DNA from: Acidobacteriota bacterium
GTDB taxonomy: Bacteria > Acidobacteriota > Terriglobia > Terriglobales > SCQP01
DNA length: 64,000 nucleotides
NCBI GenBank assembly: GCA_027314025.1
Contig: DAHVCP010000025.1
Coordinates: forward strand, 62,001-126,000
Direction: 5' to 3'
The notes under the pieces: generated by a model
Told to the model about the DNA's origin: nothing
Database searches by the model: none
The model's input: the letters and a program-made list of their open reading frames with translations, nothing else
Part shown: positions 37,103-44,807 of the stretch, one piece after another
Layout of the letters: every line of letters starts with the position of its first letter
Numbering within the stretch: position 1 is the stretch's first letter
Made by a program: the position numbers and the translations under genes

Positions 37103-40100
37103 ATGGGCGTATTTCGCCGCATGGCCATTTTCGCGATTTCCGGCCCTTGGGCCTTGTTGGCGCTGCCCTTGGCGGCACAGAAGACCGGCGCCAAATGCGG
37201 TTGCACCGTGCCGCCGCCTTTGCCCAAAACCGCCGTCAGCCCCGCGGTCTACGGCGGCATGCGCTGGCGCCAGGTAGGCCCCTTCCGCGGCGGGCGCGTC
37301 TCGGCGGTGTCCGGAATTCCGGGCAACCCGGCCGTGTATTATTTCGGCTCGCCGGGCGGCGGCGTGTGGAAGACGACCGACGGCGGTTGGGTGTGGAAGC
37401 CGATCTTCGACGCCGCGCACGTGGCCTCCATCGGCGCCGTGGCGGTGGCGCCCTCCGATCCGCGGATCGTCTACGTCGGCACCGGCAACGTCAGCGATGT
37501 CGGCGACGCCGCCAACGACGGCGACGGGATGTGGAAGTCCACCAACGGAGGCCGCACTTGGCGGCACACCGGGCTGCCCGGCACGCGGCACATCCCGGCG
37601 ATTTTTGTTGATCCCCGGAATCCGAACCTGGTGGTCGTGGCGGCGCTGGGCCACGAATTCGAGAAGAACCATGCCCGCGGCATTTACCGCACCACCAACG
37701 GCGGCCGGACCTGGCGGCAGGTGCTGTTCGTCAGCGACACGGTTGGCGCCGTGGACCTGGCCGCGGCCCCGGGCGACGCCAAGATTCTCTACGCCGCGGT
37801 TTGGCGGCATTATGTCGCGCCGCTGCAAGGTGTCAGCTTCAACGTCCTGCACGGCGGCGCCATCTATCGCTCCCGCGACGAAGGCAAAACCTGGCGCCGT
37901 GTCGCCGGAGGTGGGCTGCCTGCCGGAGCCCTGGGACGGATCGGACTGGCGGTCGCGCCCGGACACCACGGCAACCGCGTCTATGCCATCGTCGCCGCCA
38001 AGCACGGCGGACTGTTTCGCTCCGATAACGGTGGCGCGTCCTGGCGCCGCACTACCGCCGACCCCAGGATCGTGGGCAGCGGTTACTTCAGCCACGTTTG
38101 GGTGGATCCCGGCGATCCCGATGAGATCTTCGTCGCGCAAACCTGCCTCTACCGGTCCATGAACGGCGGCAGGACCTTCGCCGCCTACAAGGGCGCGCCG
38201 GGGGGCGACGATTACCACCAGTTGTGGATCAATCCCCGCCAACCGGCCGATATGATTCTGGGCAGTGACCAAGGCGCCAGCGTCTCGATGGATGGCGGAC
38301 GCAGTTGGAGCTCGTGGTACAACCAGCCCACGGGGCAGATGTACCACGTCTCCACCGACAACCAGTTTCCCTTCTGGATTTACGCCACGCAGCAGGACAG
38401 CGGTTCTGTGGGCACCGCCAGCGCCGGCGCCTATGGCGAAATCACGCCGTTCGACTGGGACGCCGTGGCGGGTTACGAATTCGGCTATATCGTTCCCGAC
38501 CCCCTGCATCCCTGGCTCATTTACGCCGGTGGTCCGGGCCGCGGCGTGGTGCGGATCAACCGCCGGGACCATGTGGTGCAGAACGTCTCTCCCGATCTAG
38601 CCGGCGACCGCGAGCTCCATTTCGCCCAGAATCCGCCGCTGGTGTTTTCGCGCGCGAACCCCCAGGAGTTGCTGCTGGGCTCGCAATATGTGCTGGCGAC
38701 GTTGAACGCGGGACGGTCGTGGCGGAAGCTGAGCCCCAACCTGACGCTGCGCACCGGGCCCAAGCCGGGCGGCTATTATCCCCCGGCGATCTCCACCATC
38801 GCGCCTTCGCCGCGCGATGGCGGGGTCATTTGGACCGGCAGCAATAACGGCGTCATCGAGGTGACGCAGGACGCCGGCGCGGACTGGAGCAACGTGACGC
38901 CCCCCGCCGTGCCCGACGGGGCCATGATCGAGATGATCGCCGCCTCGCATTTCCATGCGGGCGAGGCGTTTGTCGCCGTGGACGAGCACGCGCTGAATGA
39001 TTTTGCCCCGTTGATCTACCGCACCACGGATTTCGGCAAGACCTGGACCCGCGCTGACGCCGGCATTCCGAACGGCGATTTTCTGCGCGTGGTCCGGGAG
39101 GATCCCAAACAGCCGGGTTTGCTTTATGTGGGTACGGAGAACGGCGTCTTCGTCTCCTTCGATAACGGCGATCTCTGGCAGCCATTGCAACTCAACCTGC
39201 CCACGGTCTCGGTGCGCGATCTCGCCATCCGGCAAAACGACCTGGTCGCGGCGACCTACGGCCGGGCCTTTTGGATTCTGGACGATTTGACGCCGCTGCG
39301 CCAGGCGCGGCAGGCCGCGGCGGCCGCCACCGCCTACCTGTTCCATCCCGAAGTGGCGACGCGCCTAGCGCGGGACCGCAATCAGGACACGCCATTTCCG
39401 CCGGAAGTGCCCCATGGCGCCAACCCGCCGGCGGGCGCCGTCTTGGACTATTACTTGCCCCAGCCGGCGCATGGAATCGTCATCCTGACGATCACCAATA
39501 GCCATGGGCAATTAGTGCGGGAACTCTCCAGCGTCGCGCTGCCGGCCCGCGTGGCGCGACCCGTCCAATGGCCGGTCGAGCCGGCCTACTGGCTGGCGCA
39601 TCCGCGCCCCTTGCCTACCGTCGCCGGCATGCACCGCGTCGTTTGGAGTCTGCGCTATCCCGCCCCGCCGGCGCTGCGGCGCCACTATCCCATCAACGCC
39701 GTGCCGCACGACACGCCCGCAAACCCGCGCGGGCCCTTTGTCGTGCCCGGCGCCTATACCGTGCGGCTCACGGTGGATGGCCACAGCTACACCCAGCCGC
39801 TGCGTGTCCGGCTTGACCCTCGCGTGCACGCCTCCCCGGCGGCGCTGCGGGCGCAACTGCGGCTGGAGCAAGGGCTGATGCGGGAAATGGCGCTCACCTT
39901 CCGCCGCCACGCGCAGGTGGCGGCGCTCCGCCGGTGCCTGCGGCAGCAAGCAGCGGCGCTCGCCCAAAGTCCATCGGAGAAGGCGCTGCGCCTGAAGGCC
40001 GCGCATTTGGAGCGGGCCGCCGCGGCGCTGGCCGGCGGGCGCGGGCGGCGATTTGGGCCGCCGTCGCCGCCCAGCTTCGGTTCCCTCAATGCCAGCCTTG

Positions 40101-40288
40101 GCGCGCTGGCAACCGCCGCCGAGCAGGCGCCGGCGGCGCCGACCCAGGCCGACCTCCAGGCGGCGGCGCGGTTCCGCCGCCAACTGCGGGTCCTATCCGC
40201 CAAGTGGAAGGGGTTGCGCCAAAGCGGTCTGGAGGCGCTCAGCTCGCCGCCTAGCCATGCCGGCTTCCAACCCAGCCGCCGCCGGTAA
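37103..40288 (+). CDS. exported sortilin/VPS10-like beta-propeller protein
   Basis: A 1061-residue exported protein. A signal peptide (about residues 1-27) precedes many BNR/sortilin-type blades with the motif GGVWKTTDGGWVWKP, GMWKSTNGGRTWRH, GGIYRS-like DEGKTWRR, GLFRSDNGGASWRR and YRTTDFGKTWTRA. A C-terminal region (about 740-1061) has beta structure and then Ala/Arg-rich helices with the repeated QQAAALAQS pattern. These proteins are abundant in Acidobacteriota and are annotated loosely as glycosyl hydrolases; I see no sialidase catalytic set. It ends directly against murQ: the two stop codons abut at 40288/40289. Confidence 0.82.
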   Translation: MGVFRRMAIFAISGPWALLALPLAAQKTGAKCGCTVPPPLPKTAVSPAVYGGMRWRQVGPFRGGRVSAVSGIPGNPAVYYFGSPGGGVWKTTDGGWVWKPIFDAAHVASIGAVAVAPSDPRIVYVGTGNVSDVGDAANDGDGMWKSTNGGRTWRHTGLPGTRHIPAIFVDPRNPNLVVVAALGHEFEKNHARGIYRTTNGGRTWRQVLFVSDTVGAVDLAAAPGDAKILYAAVWRHYVAPLQGVSFNVLHGGAIYRSRDEGKTWRRVAGGGLPAGALGRIGLAVAPGHHGNRVYAIVAAKHGGLFRSDNGGASWRRTTADPRIVGSGYFSHVWVDPGDPDEIFVAQTCLYRSMNGGRTFAAYKGAPGGDDYHQLWINPRQPADMILGSDQGASVSMDGGRSWSSWYNQPTGQMYHVSTDNQFPFWIYATQQDSGSVGTASAGAYGEITPFDWDAVAGYEFGYIVPDPLHPWLIYAGGPGRGVVRINRRDHVVQNVSPDLAGDRELHFAQNPPLVFSRANPQELLLGSQYVLATLNAGRSWRKLSPNLTLRTGPKPGGYYPPAISTIAPSPRDGGVIWTGSNNGVIEVTQDAGADWSNVTPPAVPDGAMIEMIAASHFHAGEAFVAVDEHALNDFAPLIYRTTDFGKTWTRADAGIPNGDFLRVVREDPKQPGLLYVGTENGVFVSFDNGDLWQPLQLNLPTVSVRDLAIRQNDLVAATYGRAFWILDDLTPLRQARQAAAAATAYLFHPEVATRLARDRNQDTPFPPEVPHGANPPAGAVLDYYLPQPAHGIVILTITNSHGQLVRELSSVALPARVARPVQWPVEPAYWLAHPRPLPTVAGMHRVVWSLRYPAPPALRRHYPINAVPHDTPANPRGPFVVPGAYTVRLTVDGHSYTQPLRVRLDPRVHASPAALRAQLRLEQGLMREMALTFRRHAQVAALRRCLRQQAAALAQSPSEKALRLKAAHLERAAAALAGGRGRRFGPPSPPSFGSLNASLGALATAAEQAPAAPTQADLQAAARFRRQLRVLSAKWKGLRQSGLEALSSPPSHAGFQPSRRR

Positions 40289-41191
40289 TCAGCGGGCGCG
40301 ATTCCCCGTTTGCGCCGGGCGCCGGCGCACCCGCGCCTGGGCGCCCGCGTTCCCAGGCGCCGCCGCGGCCAAGGCGGCGCGGAGATCCCCGCCGGCGGCG
40401 CGCAACGCGGCGCGCGCGGCCGCCCCGTCGAGGCCCGTGATTGCCGCCAGAATCCGCTCCGCCCGGGCGCGCAGCTTGGCGTTGGTGGCGCGCACATTGA
40501 CCATCAAATTGCCCCGCACATAGCCCAGCCGCACCATGGCGGCGGTGGACAGCATATTCAGGATTAGCTTTTGCGCCGTGCCCGCCTTCATTCGGGTCGA
40601 GCCGGCAATGGCCTCCGGCCCGGTGACGGCCTCGATCGCGAGCTCCGCCGCCCGCGCCAGTTCACTGCCGCGGACGCAGGCCACGGCCACCGTCGTGGCG
40701 CCGTGTCGCGCCGCGTAGCGCAGGGCCGCAATGGTATACGGGGTGCGCCCACTGGCGGCGATACCCACCACCGTGTCGCGCGCGCCTACACGCAGCCGCG
40801 CCAGGTCGCGAGCCGCCAGCCGGGGATCGTCTTCCGCGCCTTCGGCGGCGGAATAGAGCGCCCGTTTGCCGCCGGCGATCACGCCCAGCACCTTGCGCGG
40901 CGAAACATTGAACGTTGGCGGAATCTCGGAGGCGTCCAGCACCCCCAGGCGGCCGCTGGTGCCGGCCCCCACATAGATCAGCCGCCCACCGCCGCGCAGC
41001 GAAGCGGTGATGCGGTCCACCGCGCGCGCAATCGCGCCGCGGCAGCGGAACACGGCGGCCGCCACGCCGGCGTCCTCGCGATGCAGGGCGGCGAGGATCT
41101 GGGCCGTGGACATGCGGTCCAGATTCCGGGTGCGCGGATTGCTTTGCTCGGTGGGCAGGGTGGCGAGGGCGGATGCAGGTATCTCGGGCAT
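40289..41191 (-). CDS. murQ: N-acetylmuramic acid 6-phosphate etherase
   Basis: MurQ (300 residues) cleaves the lactyl ether of MurNAc-6-phosphate to give GlcNAc-6-phosphate and D-lactate in cell-wall recycling. The start TEQSNPRTRNLDRMSTAQIL is diagnostic. The SIS domain shows IYVGAGTSGRLGVLDASEIP with Glu89, and SAAEGAEDD with Glu117, the catalytic pair. A later GIAASGRTPYTIAAL and GSTRMKAGTAQKLILNM complete the signature. The C-terminus is Ala/Arg-rich. It diverges from the amidase/NamZ-like fusion across 59 bp, which supports a shared muropeptide salvage role. Confidence 0.96.
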   Translation of the reverse strand: MPEIPASALATLPTEQSNPRTRNLDRMSTAQILAALHREDAGVAAAVFRCRGAIARAVDRITASLRGGGRLIYVGAGTSGRLGVLDASEIPPTFNVSPRKVLGVIAGGKRALYSAAEGAEDDPRLAARDLARLRVGARDTVVGIAASGRTPYTIAALRYAARHGATTVAVACVRGSELARAAELAIEAVTGPEAIAGSTRMKAGTAQKLILNMLSTAAMVRLGYVRGNLMVNVRATNAKLRARAERILAAITGLDGAAARAALRAAGGDLRAALAAAAPGNAGAQARVRRRPAQTGNRAR

Positions 41192-41200
41192 GAGCGAAAG

Positions 41201-41206
41201 ATCATA
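41201..41206 (-). promoter_or_regulatory. -10 hexamer of murQ
   Basis: TATGAT on the minus strand ends 9 nt before the murQ ATG, with no Shine-Dalgarno. TACACT at 41228-41233 on the plus strand is the likely -10 for the divergent fusion gene. Confidence 0.45.
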
Positions 41207-41250
41207 ATAAACGCCCGCGGGAGGCTCTACACTGGGCGTTGATCCAGCTT

Positions 41251-43638
41251 ATGAGACCACTGCCCCGCCCCCTGCTGGTTTCCCTCCTCCTATCCTGTCT
41301 GGCCCTCGCCGCCGCGGCGCAAAACCCCGCGCCGGTCGGGTGGAACCGCATCGGGCAAGCCGTGCGCGCCGCCATCGCCGCGCATGAACTGCCGGGCGCG
41401 GTGGTGCTGGTGGGCCACGACGGGCGCATCGTTTACCGCCACGCCTTCGGCTACCGCGAGACCGTGCCGCGGCGCGAGCGCATGACGGTGAACACCATCT
41501 TCGACCTGGCGTCGCTGACCAAGGTGGTGGCCACGGCACCGGCGATCATGCAGCTTTTTCAGGAGGGCAAGCTGCGCCTGAATGACCCGGTGGCGCAATA
41601 CTTCCCCGCCTTCGCCTCGCACGGCAAGGGGGACATTACCATCCGAGACCTCCTCACCCACTATTCCGGCCTGCCGCCGGATTTGCTGGAGCGCGACTGG
41701 CGCGGATGGGCCGAAGGCATTCGCCTGGCCGAAGACGTGCGCCCGCTGGGGCCGCCGGGCGTGAAGTTCCGCTACAGCGACATCAATTACCTCATCCTGG
41801 GCGCGCTGGTGCGCAAGCTCAGCGGCGAACCGCTGAACATTTACGCCTGGCGGCACATCTGGCGGCCCTTGGGCATGATGCATACCCGCTACCTGCCGCC
41901 GCCGAGCTGGCGCTGGCGCATCGCGCCGACGGAATGGGATGGCCCGCGGGACGGCTTGCTGCGCGGCGTGGTGCAAGATCCCACGGCGCAGCGCATGGGC
42001 GGCGTGGCCGGCAACGCCGGCGCCTTCTCCGACGCCGACGACCTGGCCAAGCTGGCGCAAATGTATTTGAACGACGGCCGCGGCGCCAACGGCGCCCGCA
42101 TCCTGAGCCCGCTGGTGGTGGCGAAGATGACCTCGCCGCAGACGCCATTCAACGTGCCGCAAGTGCGCGGCCTGGGCTGGGACATAGACACCCCCTTCTC
42201 CACCAATCGCGGCGAGTTGTTGCCCGTGGGCTCCTACGGCCACACCGGCTATACCGGCACGTCGCTGTGGATTGATCCCTACAGCCAGAGCTACATCATC
42301 CTCCTCGCCAACACAACCTATCCCCAATATCGGCCGCCGATTCTCTCCCTGCGGGCGAAAATCGCCGACATCTGCGCCCAAATCTGGTATCCCGGCGCCG
42401 CCGGCCGGACCCACGACGCGAAGGTGGAGCGGGCGCTGGAAGACATCACCGGCTATAACGAGGTGACGGTGGAGCGCCATCGCGACCTGCACCCGGAAGA
42501 GCAGGTATTGACCGGGTTGGATGTCTTGAAGGCTCGCCGCTTCGACATCTTGCGGGGCAAGCGCGTGGGGCTGATCACCAATCCCAGCGGCATTGATCGC
42601 GAAGGCCACCGCGACATTGACGACATGATCGCGGCCGGCATTCATGTGACCGCCGCCTTCAGCCCGGAACATGGCTGGTCGGGCCAATTGGACACCACCA
42701 AAATCGGCGACACCGTGGATCACAAGACCGGGGTGCCGGTGTTCAGCGCCTACGGACCCACCCCGGCCTCGCGGCATTTGCCCGCCGCCGGACTGCGGCG
42801 GGTGAACATTCTGGTCTATGACATTCAGGATGCCGGCGACCGCTTTTACACCTTCGAGACCACGCTGGCCTATTCCCTGCAAGCCGCGGCCGCGCGCCAC
42901 ATTCCCATCATCGTGCTCGACCGCCCTGATCCCATTGACGGCATCAACGTGCAAGGACCGTCGCTGCACGCCGATCAGCGCAGCTTCATCGGCTTCTATG
43001 CGGGTATGCCGGTGCGGAATGGGATGACCATCGGCGAGCTGGCGGAGATGTTCAACGATACCCTGCACATCGGCGCCGATCTGCGGGTGATCCGCATGCA
43101 GGGGTGGTCGCGGGGCGATTATTTCGACGAGACCGGACTTCCCTGGGTGGATCCCTCGCCGAATCTCCGCAACCTCACCGAGACGATTTTGTATCCCGGC
43201 GTGGCGCTGATCGAGTACAGCAATGTCAGCATCGGCCGCGGCACCGACACGCCGTTTGAATGGATCGGGGCGCCGTGGATCCAGGAGGATCAGCTGGCGC
43301 AATACCTGAACGCGCGGCGCATCCCCGGAGTCCGTTTCGTTCCGGTTTCGTTTACCCCAACCGCCAGCAAATACGCCCACCAGCTCTGCCACGGCGTATA
43401 CATCGAACTGACCAACCGCCGGGAGCTGAATGCGCCGGAAATGGGCGTGGAGTTGGCCTCCGCGTTGGCGCACCTCTATCCCCGCCAATGGGACAGCGCC
43501 CCGATTCATTCGGAGATCGGCAGCCAGCGCATCGTCAACCAAATCGAAGCCGGGGTGGATCCGCGCATTTTGTGCGCCCGCTGGCAACACAGCCTGCGCG
43601 CCTTCCAGCGCATTCGCCGCCGGTTCTTGCTCTACTAA
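41251..43638 (+). CDS. fusion of a beta-lactamase-family serine hydrolase (AmiE-like) and a DUF1343/NamZ-like muramidase
   Basis: A 795-residue exported protein with a signal peptide (about residues 1-24). The N-terminal half (30-390) is a class C beta-lactamase-fold hydrolase: nucleophile Ser88 and Lys91 in LASLTKVVAT, FRYSDINYLILGAL (Tyr-Ser-Asp) and YGHTGYTGTSLWID (the KTG position). The C-terminal half (about 418-795) is DUF1343: LRGKRVGLITNPSGIDREG, FSPEHGW, VYDIQDAGDRFYTF, VLDRPDPI, EYSNVSIGRGTDTPFEWIGA. In Bacillus subtilis, NamZ of this family is an exo-N-acetylmuramidase encoded with AmiE (an amidase of the beta-lactamase fold) and murQ. Here amidase-like and muramidase-like domains are one protein, opposite murQ. 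Confidence 0.85.
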   Translation: MRPLPRPLLVSLLLSCLALAAAAQNPAPVGWNRIGQAVRAAIAAHELPGAVVLVGHDGRIVYRHAFGYRETVPRRERMTVNTIFDLASLTKVVATAPAIMQLFQEGKLRLNDPVAQYFPAFASHGKGDITIRDLLTHYSGLPPDLLERDWRGWAEGIRLAEDVRPLGPPGVKFRYSDINYLILGALVRKLSGEPLNIYAWRHIWRPLGMMHTRYLPPPSWRWRIAPTEWDGPRDGLLRGVVQDPTAQRMGGVAGNAGAFSDADDLAKLAQMYLNDGRGANGARILSPLVVAKMTSPQTPFNVPQVRGLGWDIDTPFSTNRGELLPVGSYGHTGYTGTSLWIDPYSQSYIILLANTTYPQYRPPILSLRAKIADICAQIWYPGAAGRTHDAKVERALEDITGYNEVTVERHRDLHPEEQVLTGLDVLKARRFDILRGKRVGLITNPSGIDREGHRDIDDMIAAGIHVTAAFSPEHGWSGQLDTTKIGDTVDHKTGVPVFSAYGPTPASRHLPAAGLRRVNILVYDIQDAGDRFYTFETTLAYSLQAAAARHIPIIVLDRPDPIDGINVQGPSLHADQRSFIGFYAGMPVRNGMTIGELAEMFNDTLHIGADLRVIRMQGWSRGDYFDETGLPWVDPSPNLRNLTETILYPGVALIEYSNVSIGRGTDTPFEWIGAPWIQEDQLAQYLNARRIPGVRFVPVSFTPTASKYAHQLCHGVYIELTNRRELNAPEMGVELASALAHLYPRQWDSAPIHSEIGSQRIVNQIEAGVDPRILCARWQHSLRAFQRIRRRFLLY

Positions 43639-43676
43639 ACCAGCGGCTTTACAGCGCCCCCGGGGCGGGCGCGGCA

Positions 43677-43694
43677 TGTAACCGGATGGTTACA
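43677..43694. promoter_or_regulatory. palindromic operator overlapping the arsR start
   Basis: TGTAACC-GGAT-GGTTACA, perfect 7-bp arms. It covers the ATG at 43686, as expected for autorepression by an ArsR-family protein. Confidence 0.65.
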
Positions 43695-44002
43695 CGATCG
43701 GACCGGGTGTTCCGCGCCAGCGCCGGTCCCCGGCGGCGGGAAATGCTGGCGCAGCTGCGGGACCAGCCCCGCACGGTGGGGGAGATCGCCGGGCATTTCC
43801 GGTGCAGCCGGCCCGCGGTATCCAAGCACCTGCGCGTGCTGCGGCTGGCCGCGCTGGCGCGCGCGGAGCGGCGGGGGCCGCGCCGCATCTGCCGCCTCAA
43901 CCCCGCGCCCTTGCGGGTGGTAGACGATTGGCTCGCGGATTATCAAGCCTTTTGGACCGCCCGCTCAAGGAACCGAAGGCGCACATGGAGGAACGCAAAT
44001 GA
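43686..44002 (+). pseudogene. ArsR-family repressor with a frameshift near its C-terminus
   Basis: A winged-helix repressor of the ArsR/SmtB type without visible metal cysteines of the alpha-3 kind: FRASAGPRRREMLAQL, TVGEIAGHFRCSRPAVSKHL, RVLRLAALARAERRGPRR. The frame is normal through DYQAFWTAR, then runs on for more than 130 unrelated residues. Adding one base at about 43962-43966 (CGC-TC to CGC-CTC) gives TARLKEPKAHMEERK and a TGA at 44000-44002 that overlaps the next ATG (ATGA), exactly the normal end and coupling of such genes. A single-base deletion, or a sequencing error, is the simplest explanation. Its operator is intact. Confidence 0.72.
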
Positions 44003-44136
44003 CGATGGAGGCGGTGCGGATTGTCGAGGAAACCATCATTGCCGCCCCGGCGGCGAGGGTCTTCGCGGCGCTGACCAACCCGGAGGAGCGGCGGCGGTGG
44101 TGGGGAGAGCCTCCCTTGGCCCTGGCCGCGCGCTAG
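43999..44136 (+). pseudogene. truncated SRPBCC (AHSA1-like) gene
   Basis: Only 45 residues. It starts like an SRPBCC/AHSA1 protein (VEETIIAAPAARVFAALTNP, then EERRRWWGEP) and stops at TAG 44134-44136, whereas intact members have about 140-160 residues. ArsR-SRPBCC pairs are common and this one is coupled by ATGA, so most of the gene has been lost. The end of the convergent thioredoxin-like gene begins 9 bp later, which suggests a deletion junction. Confidence 0.72.
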
Positions 44137-44144
44137 CCTACCCG

Positions 44145-44720
44145 CTAGCCCGTCCGAGTGACGGCCCAGGCCACGGCTCGGGACCAGCTCGATTCCGGAA
44201 AGCGGTGGGCCAGGTCGCTCCACGGCGGCCGAAGGGCGGTATGGTCGCCGCTCTGCCGATAGCGCGCCACGCCCTCCCAGTACAAAGCGCGCGGCGTGAA
44301 TGCGCTCTGCGGAAAGGCCCGGCCGGCTTCATTGAACCAGGCGGCGGCCTCGTCATAGCGGCCGCAGCTCAGCGCCCGGTCGCCGAGCGCTAGGCGCAGC
44401 CACGCGGACATCTCCTCAGGGGGGAGAAACCCGTAGCACCGCTCGCATTCCCGTTCGCCTTCCAGCACCACGACGGCCGGCGTCCAAAGATGATGCAGGT
44501 GGGCAATTTGCTTGGCGTCCCCGCTGATGACATTCACCTTCACGGACACGAACTGTTCGCTGATGAAGCGCGTTACTTCCGGCTGTGGATACGTCACGGC
44601 ATCCATGCGGGCGCAGCCCCCTCAACGTGGCGCCGCGCTGATATCCAGCAACACCGGCCGCTCGGCCGCCGCGGCGCGCTCCAATCCTTCCGGTAATGAG
44701 GCCAGCCATTCCAAGGCCAT
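44145..44720 (-). CDS. probable selenoprotein: thioredoxin-fold protein with in-frame UGA in a UxxC motif, plus TPR-like tail
   Basis: Read from the ATG at 44720, the frame is MALEWLASLPEGLERAAAAE, then RPVLLDISAAPR, TGA (44624-44622), GGCARMDAVTYPQPEVTRF, and continues to TAG at 44147-44145: 191 residues counting the UGA as one. The UGA is residue 33 and falls exactly where thioredoxin-fold proteins have the first Cys of CxxC; the second Cys (Cys36) is kept, giving U-G-G-C. The rest of the domain (VSVKVNV, LWTPAVVVLEGE) and a C-terminal helical repeat (GRYDEAAAWFNEAGRAFPQS) are intact on both sides of the stop. AGGAGG lies 5 nt before the ATG and TATAAT further upstream, so initiation here is well supported. 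A GCAT/ATGC hairpin with a G-containing loop starts about 14 nt after the UGA. Alternative: a Cys-to-stop mutation or sequencing error. Confidence 0.7.
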
Positions 44721-44725
44721 GGATC

Positions 44726-44743
44726 CCTCCTGGGGCGATTATA
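44726..44743 (-). promoter_or_regulatory. promoter and Shine-Dalgarno of the candidate selenoprotein
   Basis: On the minus strand a perfect TATAAT (44743-44738) is followed by AGGAGG (44731-44726), 5 nt before the ATG at 44720. This is the best-matched expression signal pair in the region, and it starts translation upstream of the UGA. Confidence 0.65.
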
Positions 44744-44793
44744 ACGGGCCGGCGCGCCCAGCCCGCCGGGCGCGCGACGAGCCCCAGGCTAGG

Positions 44794-44799
44794 TACAAT
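44794..44799 (+). promoter_or_regulatory. -10 hexamer of TPR-ASPIC gene
   Basis: TACAAT ends 8 nt before the ATG at 44808, no Shine-Dalgarno. It is divergent from the candidate selenoprotein promoter 51 bp away. Confidence 0.5.
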
Positions 44800-44807
44800 G
44801 ACCGTGC

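Noticed and set aside
41239-41250. A TTG start for the amidase/NamZ-like fusion
   Set aside because: The ATG at 41251 gives a better signal peptide (Arg, then hydrophobic run). The TTG is only 5 nt behind the -10-like TACACT. Not excluded.
43686-44002. Programmed frameshift in arsR
   Set aside because: No slippery run or stimulatory structure at the site, and the partner gene is also broken, so decay or a sequencing error is simpler.
43260-44393. A 377-codon open frame through the ArsR gene
   Set aside because: Only residues from 43686 to about 43966 resemble a protein family. The part before is the shadow of the fusion gene and the part after is out of frame with the SRPBCC stub.
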